Both the position numbers and the translations under genes were made by a program. Positions 1 through 12,107 of a stretch of 64,000 nt of DNA are shown here, one piece after another (positions within the stretch are counted from its first letter, which is position 1; each line of letters starts with the position of its first letter). The notes beneath the pieces are model-generated. The model saw only the letters and a program-made list of their open reading frames with translations, did no database searches and was not told where the DNA came from. Origin of the DNA: Echiichthys vipera (Eukaryota; Chordata; Actinopteri; Perciformes; Trachinidae); NCBI GenBank assembly GCA_963691815.1, contig OY829646.1:4141152-4205151 (forward strand), read 5' to 3'.

Positions 1-660
1 CCACCAGAAGTGGTGGCGCAGGAGTGACAGGGTCCTGCTGATTCCGGGATGACAGGCAAGACGAGAGGAGTGTCCCCAAATGCATGTCAGGATCAGTGCG
101 TTGAGCTTGTCGAACTGTAGATTCAATCTCCCAGGTTAATGCACCCATAACGCAAGACGCAGGAATGATGTGATCCGACCCAGTCTCCTCCTCCTCGGCA
201 GTTCCAAACTGACGAGCGAGGGCGTCCGGTTTAATATTCTTGCTGCCTGGAATGTAAGTCAACGAGAAATTGAACCGACCGAAAAACAATGCCCACCGGG
301 CTTGACGGGAATTTAGTCTCTTAGCCGTCTGGATATATGACAAGTTTTTGTGATCAGTCCAAGCCACAAACGGAACCTCTGCCCCCTCCAACCAGTGTCG
401 CCACTCTGCTGCTACTGCTAGTAAGTCATAGTTTCTCTCAGCGGGGGACATCTTCTTAGAGAAGAACGCGCACGGATGAACCTTGTCTTCAGAAACCGCT
501 CGCTGAGATAGAACCACCCCCACTCCCAGATCCGAGGCATCCACCTCCACAAGGAACTGACAGGAGGAATCGGGCTGAACCAACACAGGGACGGACGAGA
601 AACGTTTCTTCAGGGTAAGAAACGCGTCATTTGCGGCGGAAAACCAGACAAGGGAGCTGT
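1..660 (-). mobile_element. Ty3/gypsy pol fragment (RNase H to integrase zinc finger)
   Basis: Minus-strand translation gives a gypsy-type RNase H domain: VEVDASDLGVGVVLSQR (first catalytic Asp), then HPCAFFSKKMSPAERNYD, then WTDHKNLSYIQTAKRLNSRQ and a TYIPGSKNIKPDALARQF end. Further downstream, at the window edge, is the HHCC integrase zinc-finger start (CHPGISRTLSLLRHHFWW). Order and spacing fit pol of a Ty3/gypsy retrotransposon. The reverse transcriptase that should precede it is absent: gypsy sequence stops near 660, where LINE sequence begins. The copy therefore looks truncated on its 5' side and cut by the window on its 3' side. RNase H reads openly over long stretches, so it is not very old. 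Family is clear; the boundary at 660 is approximate. Confidence 0.85.
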
Positions 661-684
661 GGGGGACGTCAACCTGGTCATAGG

Positions 685-1035
685 CGACACTACCCGGTTT
701 CCCCTGGATTGAGGTGATGATTGCAAAAAGTCACCAACATCTCTTGGTCTTGTGCTGTGTGGAGCCTGAGAGCAGACACAGAAGGATTGTGTCATCTGCA
801 TACTTGGTGACACACAGGCTGGGTGAGCCTGCAGTTGTCGGTGTAGAGGATGAAGAGCAGAGGTGAGAGGCTATAGCCAGTTGAGGTGAAAGAGAGGTAC
901 AAGAAACTTTTGTGACCGGTTGGTGAGAAAGTCAGTAATCCACCGGATCAGCTGACCATTCAGATGGAAGCAGGTGTCGAGTTTCTCAGCAAGAATATGT
1001 TGCTGCAGTGTATTGAACGCAGCTTACACAATTGA
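685..1035 (-). mobile_element. Rex1/CR1-like LINE reverse transcriptase fragment
   Basis: On the minus strand the region reads as a LINE reverse transcriptase scrap. A segment like FNTLQQHILAEKLD leads to WITDFLTNRSQKFLV, and further on KYADDTILLCLL contains the catalytic YADD box. This is the order seen in jockey-group LINEs (Rex1/CR1/L2). The frame is broken between these blocks and both ends are missing. It directly abuts the gypsy fragment. Confidence 0.7.
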
Positions 1036-1121
1036 GTAAAGACACTGGCACACTGTGTGGACAGATTTTGTGCTAAATTAAAAAAAAATGTTACGACTCA
1101 AGAATGAATAAAATTATCCAA

Positions 1122-1330
1122 AATCCGGGACGGCCGGTGGAACAGTGGTTAGGGCAGTCGCCCCATGTAAAGAGGCTGAAGGTTCTCGAGGCAGCGTCCG
1201 CGGGCTCCACTCCAACCTGTGGCCCTTCGTTGCATGTCTGCCCCCCATCTCTCTCACCTCATTTCCTATCTGTTCTATATAATAAAGGCTTGAAATACTG
1301 CCAAAAAAATAATCTTCAATAAAAAAAAGG
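1122..1330 (+). mobile_element. tRNA-derived SINE
   Basis: A tRNA-like head holds a box A-like CAGTGGTTAGGGCAG and a degenerate box B (GGGCTCCACTCC). A body ending CTATATAATAAAGGCTTG and an A-rich tail follow. The same family appears at 22619-22803 (minus, better preserved, box B GGTTCGACTCT) and 59760-59862 (minus). Family name not assigned. Confidence 0.7.
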
Positions 1331-1351
1331 ATACAAAATCCCACATTAAGA

Positions 1352-1645
1352 CACCCAGACCTTTCCTGCCACATGCCATCACACTGTACAATAACAGTTA
1401 AACTGTCCAGAACAATACAATCGGAAGCACCTTGTGTTTTTTCTCACAATCTGTCCACTGCACCTTAGATTTTTCTATGTTTACATTTTCACTACAATTA
1501 GTCTGCTTATATATACATTCTATTTTTAGGTATCTTTTATTTTGTATTTTTATATTACTGCTTTGATGTGTCTGTGTGTAATGCTACTGTTACACTGCAA
1601 ATTCCCAGCTTGGGATCAATAAAGTATTTCTATTCTATTCTTTTG
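1352..1645 (+). mobile_element. Rex1/CR1-like LINE 3' terminus
   Basis: Begins with codons reading SFLPHAITL, the conserved C-terminal end of Rex1-like ORF2, then an AT-rich 3' UTR. It ends in TTCCCAGCTTGGGATCAATA and an ATTCT-type simple tail. The same terminus is present at 28490-28565, and related tails lie at 10640, 27608, 30180 and 45888. This is a heavily 5'-truncated copy. Confidence 0.65.
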
Positions 1646-2557
1646 AGGAATACCATTGAGAAATCCATCTTGTTTTTTGGATATTGGATGGCGAGCACAG
1701 TGCTCTGTAAACTTCTCAAAAACCCCCTTATTGTAGGTATGCCTAGGAAAGCCATGCATCCTCTGAATGTTCCAGGTCTCTATAGTTTGTGGTTGAAAAC
1801 TTTCAAGAGGCTGTGTTTATGGGTCAGCAGCGGATTTGTCAGCCTTACAAATCTGACAAAGTCAGCCCACCGACATCATTAGGTCACAACAGATCAGTTT
1901 ATACACAAAATGCTCTCACTACAATGAAGTGGCTCCTATGGGGACTAACATCATCACACATGAATAAAACCGGACTCAGCTTTCCAGTCAGACCCATTTT
2001 ACGTTTTGAGTAAATAACAGGAGGGACAGTAAATTGCCTCATCTTCAAACACAGCTATTGACATTATTTTTATTAACCCACAAGCCATTTCAGGCAACAT
2101 AAACATATGGCAGCCATCCTTTTCTGTTTATGCTGCAACTCAGTTTTGAATTGAACACATTAAGCTAATAGGATAAATCCGCTGTTATGATCGAGGTCTC
2201 TGCTACATAAAAACCCCGCCCTCTCTCTCCCTGAGGGCTCAGAAAGACTTTCCACTTCCACAAGTTTGAAGGTTTTTTTACATCCTGAACGTCTCCTTAA
2301 TAAACAAGCATGCAGCTGTCAACATGCTATAAAATGTCTAGTGTGTGTGCAAGCTAACATGTGTGCACAGATGTGCATGTTAATGTTTATTCGAAATTAC
2401 CAGGGGATTGTATGTTTTTGTATGTTAGTTTTTAAAACTCATCTAGCTGTATTTGATGTCAGTTTGACAGAAGACCTCTAGGCTGAAACACAGTCTTCCA
2501 CTTTCCCCAGCAGTCAAAATATGTCCTTAGCAGCAGCTGTAAATTCTGGAGGCCACT
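1646..2557. other. no recognisable gene
   Basis: AT-rich sequence; the short open frames show no codon structure or familiar motif. I see nothing I can name. Confidence 0.6.
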
Positions 2558-2580
2558 GAGAGAGAGAGAGAGAGAGAGAG
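2558..2580. repeat. (GA)n microsatellite
   Basis: Uninterrupted GA dinucleotide run of about 11 units. Confidence 0.95.
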
Positions 2581-2908
2581 TCTATTTTCCGTATAACACT
2601 GTGGCCATTAAAATGATAACATGATGTTGAAGAAAAAGTCATCTGTGTTCTTGCAAGGACCTTGTCATCCAGGACCAAATACATCCTTTCAACATTAAAT
2701 GGCTGTGAGGTAACCCTATGAGGAAGAATGGAAGGAAGAAGTCGAGAAACATGGATAGTGTCTGTGTGTGGGTGACATCATAGCATACATGTTTAAAGCT
2801 CAGGGATACTGTGAAGAACTGTGAGAATGCGAGTGAAAAATCGTAGATAATTCTACATGTAGAAATGGAAATGAAGAAGATATACTCAAGGAAAAAGTAT
2901 TTTCTTTT

Positions 2909-2910
2909 AC

Positions 2911-2975
<65 letters not shown>
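2909..2975. repeat. (AC)n microsatellite
   Basis: About 33 AC units with one G interruption near the start. Open frames on the minus strand here encode only Cys-Val runs and are not genes. Confidence 0.97.
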
Positions 2976-2976
<1 letters not shown>

Positions 2977-5159
2977 TATACAGTAATTTTGCACCTCTCC
3001 AGCTGCCAGTCCACACTACATCGGGAGCTTGAACTGGCGACCCTCAGACTGCAATGCAGCTTTTCAGTTAAATGATGAATAGTCCTCTGAAGACGGGGAA
3101 GAGGGAAGTTCATAACAGTTCATATTAGAGTATCATAACAGTTCTACTCTTTTGAGGAATAATTCACCATTTTGGGGTGCACGCTTATTGATGTTCTTTC
3201 TAAGACTGAGATGTCTCACAGAAATAATCCTGCAGATTTGGACATTGTGAAAATTTTGGGAAGCCCTGCCTTCGACACAACAGCCTAGGATCCGCAGCAT
3301 GAATTCCCCACCCAGGGAAAGGTTACACATTAAATGTGCATTAGGGGCATGAAGAAGAAGTAGTTAAGTAAGTAAAAATGAAAAGATGAAGTTTGGGTTA
3401 GCCTCAAACCTCCAACACATCATCAATAGTGGGGAGGTCTATAGCCATTGCTAACTTTAACTAGGCCTCAGGAGTGTACAACAATCAATTACCTGTACAT
3501 CACGTTTACATCATTAACCACAGGAGGAGTCCTCTATGTTTACTCCATCTGCCACTAATGATGACATGAATAATGTTAGTATCTGGATGCAATAGATGCA
3601 ATAGCAAAGGGGTGAAACAGAATACAAATTGGCCTGGCTAGGAAAGTAAATAAATAAATAAGGCAGCCCCTGGATTTAATTCCAAATGCCAGGCTTCTCT
3701 CTGACTAACGAGCAGGGCTAAAACATGTCAGTAACAAGCAAAAAATATAATCAGAAAGGAACAGCCTGGAACACAGAGGGAGACTCAATTTGATGTTACT
3801 GTTTGTCCTCAACTGTGGCGCTTTCAGCTTACAGAGCATAAGGAGCAGCAGTAATGATGTCTAATGCTAGAAACTAGTTAGACCTCCAGATGTAGGTCCC
3901 AGAGTGTGCGCCAGACAGACATCCATTTCTGATTCCTGTGTTTATTTTAAGGCCTGTTTGCTCTGTTATTCCAGCCCTCTGCAGCTGGCCTACCTGACTG
4001 TCTTTGTTCATAGTAACCCACCACCACCACCCCCACCCCCAACCCTAACCCCCTCTCTTCTTCCCCACCTTTTTCTCAGCCTCCACTCCCAAACATGCTG
4101 CCTGTACTTTTATTTTTCCTGGCAATGCTCACCTGCAGCTCTGTCAGTCTGTCAGAGAAAAGCACAATACTGTGGAAGAGAAGCAGAGGAGATACCTCTA
4201 CATGTAAATCATAACCAGATGCTTTCCTTTCCTTCCAAATTTCTTCTTTTCACACTCTTTTCCTCTCTTACTTTTTGTCCTTGTCCTCTGCTCTTCTCAT
4301 CTTTCTCCTAGAAAATATTTAACAGAATTCAGCTTACAGGCATAAACAAATTTTCCAACAGCAACGATATATTTGAACAACAGCTGAATGTTGAATTTTC
4401 AAAAGATCAACATCTTTTCAGAATCGCTCTCTTCTAAATGTATTACGCGGCAGTTTTTCTTCCTTTCAACAATTCACACTTTCTTAGGACTATTCTCCAT
4501 TGCTCAGCCCCCTCTCCCTCTTTTTCCCCTTCAAAATTTTAAGGCCCTTAATATTTGCCCAAGGAAGTAAAGCGAATAGGAAAAGTATGTCTTGGCTCAG
4601 CATGGTAGGGATGGCATGTCTCCCCCTGTTGCAGCCAAATCATATCCAGATGGGGTTTTAAAAAAGGAAGGAGTCATGCATTAGCTGGAGGTAGCTGCCA
4701 TATAAATGGATGTTTCCTGTTTGTGTTGGTCCGTTAAAGATATTTGTGAAGGAGGAGTGAGGTGAGCTTCTTTACTAGGGCAACAATGACGGTCTAGGTA
4801 CCACACTGCCTGGGCCTGCTAAATCATCTTGGGGTCCTGCGTTTACAGATGATGTGACAAATTACCATTGGTACTAAGATTGGCTAATAATTCCGTGCTG
4901 TGATTGACTAGTGCTACTGTTATGTGTTAGTACTAATTGCCTTGACTTGTCCTTGTTAGCCAGTTAACAAGCCAGGCTAAACAGGTCAAATTTAACACTT
5001 TTTTTGGCACCGTGCATCTGAACACACTGCCATGACACACAATTGCCTAGCTACCAGCCTACTAGAACTACTAACCCTTAATTAAAATGCTTCAGCCACA
5101 CACTCTTGTTCCATCCAAGGTCAAAGTGTAGGAAAGCATAATGCTACCGCTGGGGGTGG
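2976..5159. other. non-coding stretch
   Basis: No gene recognised. There is a C/A-rich low-complexity patch at about 4018-4045 and pyrimidine-rich tracts at 4235-4310 and 4485-4530. The open frames across these are composition artefacts. Confidence 0.6.
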
Positions 5160-5475
5160 TGGAGTTACACAGTTCATTCATTCATCTTCAACCGCTCGTC
5201 CCTGTCGGGGTGAGGCGGGGTAAACCCTGGACAGGACGCCAGTCTATCGCAGGGCACATAGAGACAAACAGAGACAGACAACCATTCACACCTACGGGCA
5301 ATTTAGAGTCATCAATTAACCTCACACGTGCATGTCTTTGGACTGTGGGAGGAAACCGGAGAACCTGGAGAAAACCCACGCAGACACGGGGAGAACATGC
5401 AAACTCCACACAGAAGGGCCCCAGCCGGGATTCGAACCAGAAACCCTCTTGTTGTGTCGCCCGGAGTTACACAGT
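5160..5475 (-). mobile_element. L2-tail SINE or L2 LINE 3' region
   Basis: A widespread fish repeat. On the plus strand it starts CATTCATTCATCTTCAACCG (the complement of a GAAGATGAATGAATG tail). It continues through GGGTAAACCCTGGACAGG, TTTGGACTGTGGGAGGAAAC and GGGGAGAACATGCAAACTCC, and ends at GGGATTCGAACCAGAA, which resembles a Pol III box B. The TGAA-type end is the 3' tail of L2-clade LINEs and of SINEs mobilised by them. A 3' tail of the same type lies at 63246-63322 (plus). The 122-codon open frame inside it is not a gene. Confidence 0.7.
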
Positions 5476-6189
5476 ACACAGGCTAATTCTACCACCACAT
5501 CTAGCCTAATTGTGTTCTGAAATGTAAGTGTCTTTTATTGATCAGTAACTTTTGGAAAATCACAGCTTCTTCCAAAGCAGTGAAGTACACCAGCAAAAAA
5601 ATTTCAACTGGTGTGTTAACTGCATGCTAAATACACTAAGTACACAAGGCCAAATTACCTCCTAAATTACAATATGACCTGTTGCTAACACAAAATTTAC
5701 AGTAGGATTTACAGTAAAAGGCTGTTTTTATAAATGGTGTCCTATCATCCGATGCAGTCATTCAGCTAAAAAAATCAAGTGGGCTACATTGCATCCCTTC
5801 CAGCAAACTTAACAGAGAACAATGAGCGCAAAACAGCATCAACGATTTGTTTTAACCGAATATTCTCTGGTTTTGCTCAACCAAAAACACAGCTCTTATA
5901 GCAAGTTCGTTTCACTGTTTCTAATCGGTAGGCTACCAACATGATCGTCTCTTCACCTGTTCAACTGACTTTAGCCGTTCAGACACTCAACTGTCCTACT
6001 GTTATTACAGACATGTGAACTAACCACAGACACTTACCTGTTCCTGTTTCGTGGGCGGCAAACTGCAAACACTTATGTATGAAACGTCCAACCAGATAAT
6101 TTAATTATCGGAATGCAACAGCATATGTCCCCAAATAACAACAGCTGGCCAGGCCACCCTCGCCATTATTAAAGATAGTGCAACTTGTT
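5476..6189. other. non-coding stretch
   Basis: AT-rich DNA without open frames of note or recognisable repeats. Confidence 0.5.
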
Positions 6190-6335
6190 GCTGCTCATGG
6201 GGGAATTGTTGGTTCTCTGTAAATCATAAATAGGTCATAGAGTGTGTTCTTTACCTACTCTATATGTAAAGTGTAGTGTGTGATTCACTTTTGTTATGAT
6301 TTGGCACTGTAAATAAATTGAATTGAATTGATCTA
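6190..6335 (+). mobile_element. L2 LINE 3' tail
   Basis: Contains GGGGGAATTGTTGG, TCATAGAGTGTG and TTTGTTATGATTTGGCACTG, then TTGAATTGAATTG. This is the same 3' UTR end as the long L2 copy at 53035-57200 and the copy at 39956-40253. Heavily 5'-truncated. Confidence 0.8.
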
Positions 6336-8844
6336 TCAGTTATTTGTGATAGTTGTGTGTGTATTAACCCATGTATGAAACCAACTAGCCATGATAAATT
6401 ACTCACAGATGCTGCTGCAGTGACACAGAGTCATTTGAAAATCTGCAGTTAATAACTCTAGAGCTAGCTAGCTAATATTAGCTCTGTTATCGAGATGCAA
6501 CCGAATGCTGAATAAGACACTTTTAGATGTCCAAAATTTAACAATTAACTTAACAAAGTAAAAAACACAAGAGACTTTAACACAGATAACACCCAAAAAC
6601 AAGTCCTTGGCTATTTCAATGTACACAGTGTCGTGGATACTATTACCATCCTGTGGCTAGCACGGCAACCTGTCAATCACAAGGTATGCACGCTCTAAAG
6701 TATACCCTGCTTTATCATTCTCTTAGTGGGACCATCATTTACTAAATGAACATCATGCTGTACTGTGGAAGACTTGAAACTAGAGATTGAGATTATATAC
6801 TCATTAGGAAAATTAGGTAATAAAACAAATGAGAAGTAGGCTGCCGGAAATGAGAAATAATGCAGGTTTAAGGCACTACCACATTGGCTTCACTTTTAAG
6901 CCCTGTAAGCTATGTCCATTTTTTTATATACAGTCTTTGTCATTTCTTTGAAGAATAGTAATCCTTACAGCCAGTTTTGTAGAATGAAACTTCAAACATT
7001 AACAAATGGTGAGAGGATAAAAACTGTACAATAGCAGCACAATAAATTACAGTGTCAGTACTTACAAGAAGATACATTGTTAACTTCTCTAAATAAGAAA
7101 TTTACTTTGCTGATTAAATACATGGGGAACGGACAGAATGCCTTGTGTAGGTGGGTCGGGGCAGGCAGGGGTTTTGTTTTTACCTAACACTTGCTGCCAG
7201 CTTCACTGGGTGCATATTGAGTTCTGCCAAGTGATAATCCAGTTGGTTATGCAGGATTTGGAAGCACACTGTTGTGGATACACACTGATTTGACTTATTA
7301 ATGAATTTGAAATGTAAAAACAGCCGCAAAGATGCTCTGGTGCCTCAGATTGCGTCTGGCACAATGAGGTATTTATTTTAAGAATTTTTACACAGATTTG
7401 ACTCACTTTTTTACAAACATTTATGGATCTGAGAACAGAGATGAGCAGCGCAGTGCCCATGCAGGTGCACATGGCTTTTGTGGTCACTGTAGCCGCTTCA
7501 GTTGGAAATTATGCGGCTGACGTCTCGCACCATGTCTTTCAGCTGTTGGAATCCTGATTAGATTATTAGAATCACTTCCCTCATTTCTCCTAAGCTAAGT
7601 GGCCACATCACCCTTCAAGTTCACTTCAGCATGTAAGTTAGTGAGTGAGTCACCATTCAAATGCACTTCAGTACAACAGTAAGTGAAAGCATCACTCTGG
7701 CCAATGTTCAACACTGATTCTGAATGTCTTCAGTACATTAGTACTTTGTCTTTTGCTAGCTGTAATGTTCAGTGTAAAACTAGCCTGTACAAGCACTGCA
7801 TATAAGCTTCAAAGTTCAACAGCCTGTTGTTAAGGACTGAGCTAACAGCTTTTCCTGTTTTTTAATAAGCTTTTATCAAAAAAGCACACACTGTGATTAA
7901 AACTGCTCTGACAACAGCGCTCTCAGTCACCAGCAAGGGGAGCTCCACTGCTAAAAGCACAGTCATTTCACACTGAAGATTCATTGATAACATTTTGTTT
8001 GAACATGTACCTCAAATGTAAAACCTGTTAACATTTTATGTAATGTATGTATGTAAAATTTTAAGGCAGAACATCTACTTATAATGGAGTATTTCCTATT
8101 ATCCTATCCAATTAATGTCACTTTTACTAAAGTAAAGGATTTCTTTCCCCACCACTTATGTGCACAGTGCCTCAGTCAGTAAAGACTGGAAGCCTTGCCC
8201 TTTTTTTTCCTTGCCTACTGCAGCTTTAAACCCAGATTCTGCTTCCTGTCTTTTTCACATTGATAAAATGTTTCTCTTTATGAGTATGCAAGTGCATAAA
8301 CATGAATAAATGCTGAGGGAACTGGCTCTCTCTGGTGTGTCAGTGGTGACTCACCCACCCCACTGCCAGTCTCGATTAGGAAACTGACCTGAATTTCAGC
8401 TTAGAGAGAAGAGAGGTGCAGTGCAGAGAGGAAGACAACCTCTCAGACACATCACTGGTCATTTCATCGCATCAGAAAAATATATTTTGCGAGCACATAA
8501 TTATATTTTGAAGAGCTATTATTCATTTTAATGTGCAATAATGACCCCTTTCACTCAGTTTTACTCATATGCCCTCTCACAATATCTGCAGACTGCTGCA
8601 CACGTGCTCTCAATCTCTCCCTTCTGTGCGCGCTCAACTTTGCCTGTACACTCGCTCAACTTGGCACAGTGTTTCAAATGTGCCACAATATCAACCAATG
8701 GGAGACTTGGAGAAGCTTAATTCAGAATTGCTGTTTGGTCAATTAGATTGCTAGTAGAAGTTTTTACAGCGTAATTCCCGGAAGCCTTAGGAAATATCAT
8801 CGGACCAGAGTGGAGTTGTTCGACTAAAGCTGGATGATTTACAT
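6336..8844. other. non-coding stretch
   Basis: About 2.5 kb of apparently unique DNA. Open frames are short (for example minus 7203-7487) with no motif or composition suggesting coding. Nothing recognised. Confidence 0.5.
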
Positions 8845-9000
8845 AGACCCAACAATTCCCCCTTGAGTACACAGTTTGATCAAAAACCTTCCCTTTAACA
8901 GGCAGGAACATCGGACAGACCCAGCTCTATGGAGGACGGACATCTGTCTGCACCGGTTGGGGAGGAAGAAAAGAAAAGAGAAAGAGAAAAAAGAAAGACA
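8845..9000 (-). mobile_element. L2 LINE 3' UTR fragment
   Basis: Matches the minus-strand L2 3' UTR at 53130-53280: CATAGACCCAACAATTCCCC, CCTTCCCTTTAACAGGCAGG, then GACAGACCCAGCTCTATGGA and the purine-rich GAAAAGAAAAGAG stretch. The terminal TTGAA tail is missing, so this is an internal piece. Confidence 0.75.
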
Positions 9001-9231
9001 GAAACCCGGACTGAGGCCGGCCTTTCTCGCCGAAATGCCCCTAGTTTTGCATTTGAGTTGCTAAAGCAGCCGTTCTTTGGACCTGCGGGAGAACAGGGCC
9101 AAAAAACGGCCGCTCAAACCCTGAGAGAAACCAGCTGCTGATGGATGTAGCTCTGTAGTAGTGGGATGTGCTGAGAGCTGATTGCTTTTATTAGTAATTG
9201 AGGTTTTTTCTTTTTCTTTTTTACTTAAAAG

Positions 9232-10228
9232 CCCCCATCACACTCACCAGCGACGAAACATCCACTGTTAACCCTCCAGCCTTTGTGAGTAGCTGTGCGT
9301 CTGTTATAATGAAATACAACTCACTGGTTGCTGGACAATGTACACAATTGAACTTACTTTCTTTTGTTAACGAGAGGATACCTATAGTCCAAACCCCCTT
9401 CCTGGCTTTCAAAAGTTGGTTCTGTTCTGTGCTGGTGGAGATTGGCCTGACAGAAGACAAGCTGTTACTTACAACTGAGCAGAGGAACATGGTCTTGGAA
9501 GCCTAAAATGCAGTGGAGGATCATGGCAAGCAGCCACAACAGTTTAACCAGCTGTACAGAACACACAGGGGCAACACCCCCTACTGCCGTGCAAAACGAG
9601 ATAACCTTGTTGATGCTGCTCTCATACAAAAACTGAAGATGGCAAAGCACGACGCTCCAGCGCAGACTAACATCAGTGCTCAGCATAACAGGCTCATGTA
9701 CACCCTAATTAAACTGTTGTGGTTGCGCTCACCTCACACCCGCAGCAGTCCTGAGAAGAACAGCATATTGAAGGCGTATGAAAGAGTGCAGCATCGGATT
9801 ATGATTGAGGATCCAGTCCTCAGCAAAGCAGGCATTAATTTGCCCAAAATTAATATCAAGTCTGTGCGTGACTTTATCCATCGCCCAAGAGCGCCTGCTC
9901 AACCTGCATTCTACTAAACAGCCTTCAACCGTCACAAAGACAACCTCCATCTCCTCTGTACCTCTACCTCCAGAACCACACCAGCCAGCAGTTCTCCCTC
10001 AACAAGACTACCCCCTGATGGAATATGCGCCTACACCCAGCGCAGCAAGGACAAAGGTCTTAAAGGAAGGAGGGACACAATTATGCCGCACACCCAGCCT
10101 CAACAACCACCACTACCACCACCCGTCCTGCTACCATCGCAAGTCAGGAAAACCCCTGCCACCTCTACCATCACCCGCCGCGGGCCGTCCCACTCTGCAT
10201 CTTCAATCAACATTTGTGCTCAGTAGAT
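9232..10228 (+). pseudogene. unidentified degenerate coding region
   Basis: A protein-like reading frame runs from a good 3' splice-acceptor context (T-rich tract then TTAAAAG at 9220-9231). It continues in one frame to 9917, broken by one in-frame TAA at 9504-9506. Parts such as KSWFCSVLVEIGLTEDKLLL, QLYRTHRGNTPYCRAKRDNL and ILKAYERVQHRIMIEDPVLS look like real globular protein. Near 9880 the sense shifts frame (RDFIHR, then QERLLNLHSTKQPSTVTKT). A second shift near 10065 leads to a Pro/Gln-rich end that stops at 10226-10228. It has one stop and two frameshifts in about 330 codons. I do not recognise the family. It could be a relic of a host gene or of an unfamiliar transposon. It lies alone between an L2 tail and LINE debris. 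Confidence 0.55.
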
Positions 10229-10639
10229 AATGGTACATGATATACAACGCATTAAATAAGAAGAGAGACTGGTAAAGGAGAATGGCTTTCAAACTGGATT
10301 CATCTCAGCAGGGGACTATGAGCATGTGGGCACAATGTTTTTCTATACTAGGTAATTGTACCTTTATTTTTTGTGTACATAGTGTTTATTTACATGACAT
10401 GATACTGATGCCTAAACACAGTTTGACCACTTGAGGGAGCCACTCACATTTCCTATTTCTACAGAGCTACTTCCTGCCCAAAAGAGGGAGCCAGTGCTCT
10501 GCTCTTAATTTTAGCCCAATAGCTTTGAGGAAAAATTGCACTCCTATACAGGTACCGAAGTGCAGTTACAGCACCTTAAGGGGGATGTCAAATGAATATG
10601 TATATATGTCTATTTCTTTTATGTTTCTGCTTGTCATAT

Positions 10640-10711
10640 TCTGTTGCTGCTGTGACAAACGAATTTCCCTTTCTGCGGGACATTAAAGGTTTTCTGATTC
10701 GGATTCAGATT
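10640..10711 (+). mobile_element. LINE 3' tail
   Basis: GTGACAAACGAATTTCCC, then GGGACATTAAAGG and a CTGATTCGGATTCAGATTCT simple tail. This form is typical of Rex1/CR1-like LINE ends. Confidence 0.6.
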
Positions 10712-11537
10712 CTGAAATCAGCTGACACCCCACGTATTAAGAGGGCGTGGATGAGTCACTTATTCCATTCCAAATTTACAGATAGAGTTAGTGGGGTAGC
10801 TATCATTATTCATAAAGGGGTCCTGTTTGAGCCGACAAATGTAATCCTAGATACTGACAGCCTTTCTGCCATAGTTTCGGGCACACATCAGAACACACCA
10901 GTGGTCTTGGTTTATGTGCCCACCTGGGACGATGAACAGTTTTTTTACAAGGCTATTTGCCAAAATCCCAAAGCTGACAGACACCGCATTATCATGGGTG
11001 GGGACTTCAATCTTATGCAGGAACTGACTCTTGACAGATCTTCACCTACACAGATTACACTATCCAAATCAGCACACACAGTAAGAACATATGCATCACA
11101 GTTGGGAATCTCAGATCCTTGGAGGTTAAGAAATCCCCATGGTAAACCCTTCTCCTTTTTTTTTCCATGTACACCACACATTCTTCTGAATTGATTTCTT
11201 TTGTGTGACTGCATGTGAATATCACCCAATAGTCACTTCTAACCACGCTCCTACCACAGTTGACATTAGTTTTCCACGGGATACAATTCCACGTTCACCA
11301 TGGAGGTTCAGCCCACCTGCTCAACTGTTGGATAGTAAGTTTAAAGATTTTGTTGCGACTCAAATCCACTCTTACATAGAGATTAATGACATCCCTGACG
11401 TCAGCAGTGGCACTCTATGGGAAGCGCTAAAAGCTACTATTTGGGGACAAGTGATATCCTATTTTTCTAAAATGAGAAGGGCTGAACAGGCAAGGCTGGT
11501 GGAAACTGCAGAGGAATTGTTAGGGAGGCCAGGTTGA
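10712..11537 (+). pseudogene. L1-clade LINE endonuclease fragment
   Basis: The apurinic-type endonuclease of an L1-like ORF2: FHSKFTDRVSGVAIIIHKGV, then VVLVYVPTWDDEQFF, RIIMGGDFNLMQELTLDRSS (the GGDFN catalytic motif) and LGISDPWRLRNPHGKPFSFF. After a frameshift near 11195, the motif that should be SDHAP reads SNHAP, the catalytic Asp replaced by Asn. Then comes the linker toward the reverse transcriptase (VSSGTLWEALKATIWGQVIS). The N-terminal part of the nuclease and all of the reverse transcriptase are missing. Orientation is opposite to the Tx1 LINE at 15.9-21.1 kb, and the sequence differs, so it is a separate family. Confidence 0.8.
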
Positions 11538-11790
11538 AAGTGATCCTGGTGGCGCCGTTTTGGCCCTCACAGATGTGGTACGGGGATATGTGCACAATGG
11601 CGCAAGGGACCCTTTGGTTACTCCCCGTTTATGTGGATCGCCTAACCCAGGCGGGAGGAGAGATTTTCTACCCTTCCCTGCACAAGTGGAGGCTGGTGGC
11701 TTGGCTTCTGAACAGGAGTGCCTGCGAGGCAAAAAGGTCTGTGTACCGATTTGCCGCCAGCTGTCCCTCCAGCGAAGTAGTCTCCTAGTT
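11538..11790 (+). pseudogene. DIRS-like retrotransposon fragment
   Basis: Reads VAPFWPSQMWYGDMC, then LWLLPVYVDRLTQAGGEIFY and HKWRLVAWLL. This pattern is found after the RNase H domain in fish DIRS elements (tyrosine-recombinase retrotransposons). Only about 80 codons survive; recombinase and reverse transcriptase are absent. It follows the L1 fragment directly. Confidence 0.6.
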
Positions 11791-12107
11791 AGCTAGCTAT
11801 CTACATACTTTCGTCATATGGAAGTGGGTGTGATTTAATCTAAAGTAAGTTGAACAAACTGCCAACAGCCAATTGGTAGTGGTGTGTAACTTAGTGCTGT
11901 ACAGCGTTACATTCTCCCAGAGGTAGCATTAAGAGACACTCATGTGCAAGTCACAAACAAATCTCAGGTCATAACCTTCAATTCTCAAGCAAGTCCCAAG
12001 TTCCTGTGGTGAGAATCAAGCAAATCAAGGAGTCTCTGCGATAAGTCAAGCAATTCACGTCAAGTCAAGTCAATGCTCAGGTCAACAATGTCACAAGTCA
12101 AGTTATA

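Noticed and set aside
1568..1882. 104-codon plus-strand frame
   Set aside because: Starts in LINE 3' UTR and runs into sequence with no coding signal.
2639..3016. 125-codon minus-strand frame
   Set aside because: It is driven by the AC microsatellite (Cys-Val run); the ends have no protein character.
3904..4311. 135-codon plus-strand frame
   Set aside because: Proline and phenylalanine runs reflect pyrimidine-rich low complexity.
5141..5509. 122-codon plus-strand frame
   Set aside because: Lies inside a common L2-tail fish repeat with no coding role.
10021..10230. Continuous frame through the C-terminus of the unidentified relic
   Set aside because: The His-rich translation after 10065 looks less natural than the neighbouring Pro/Gln-rich frame, so a frameshift is more likely.
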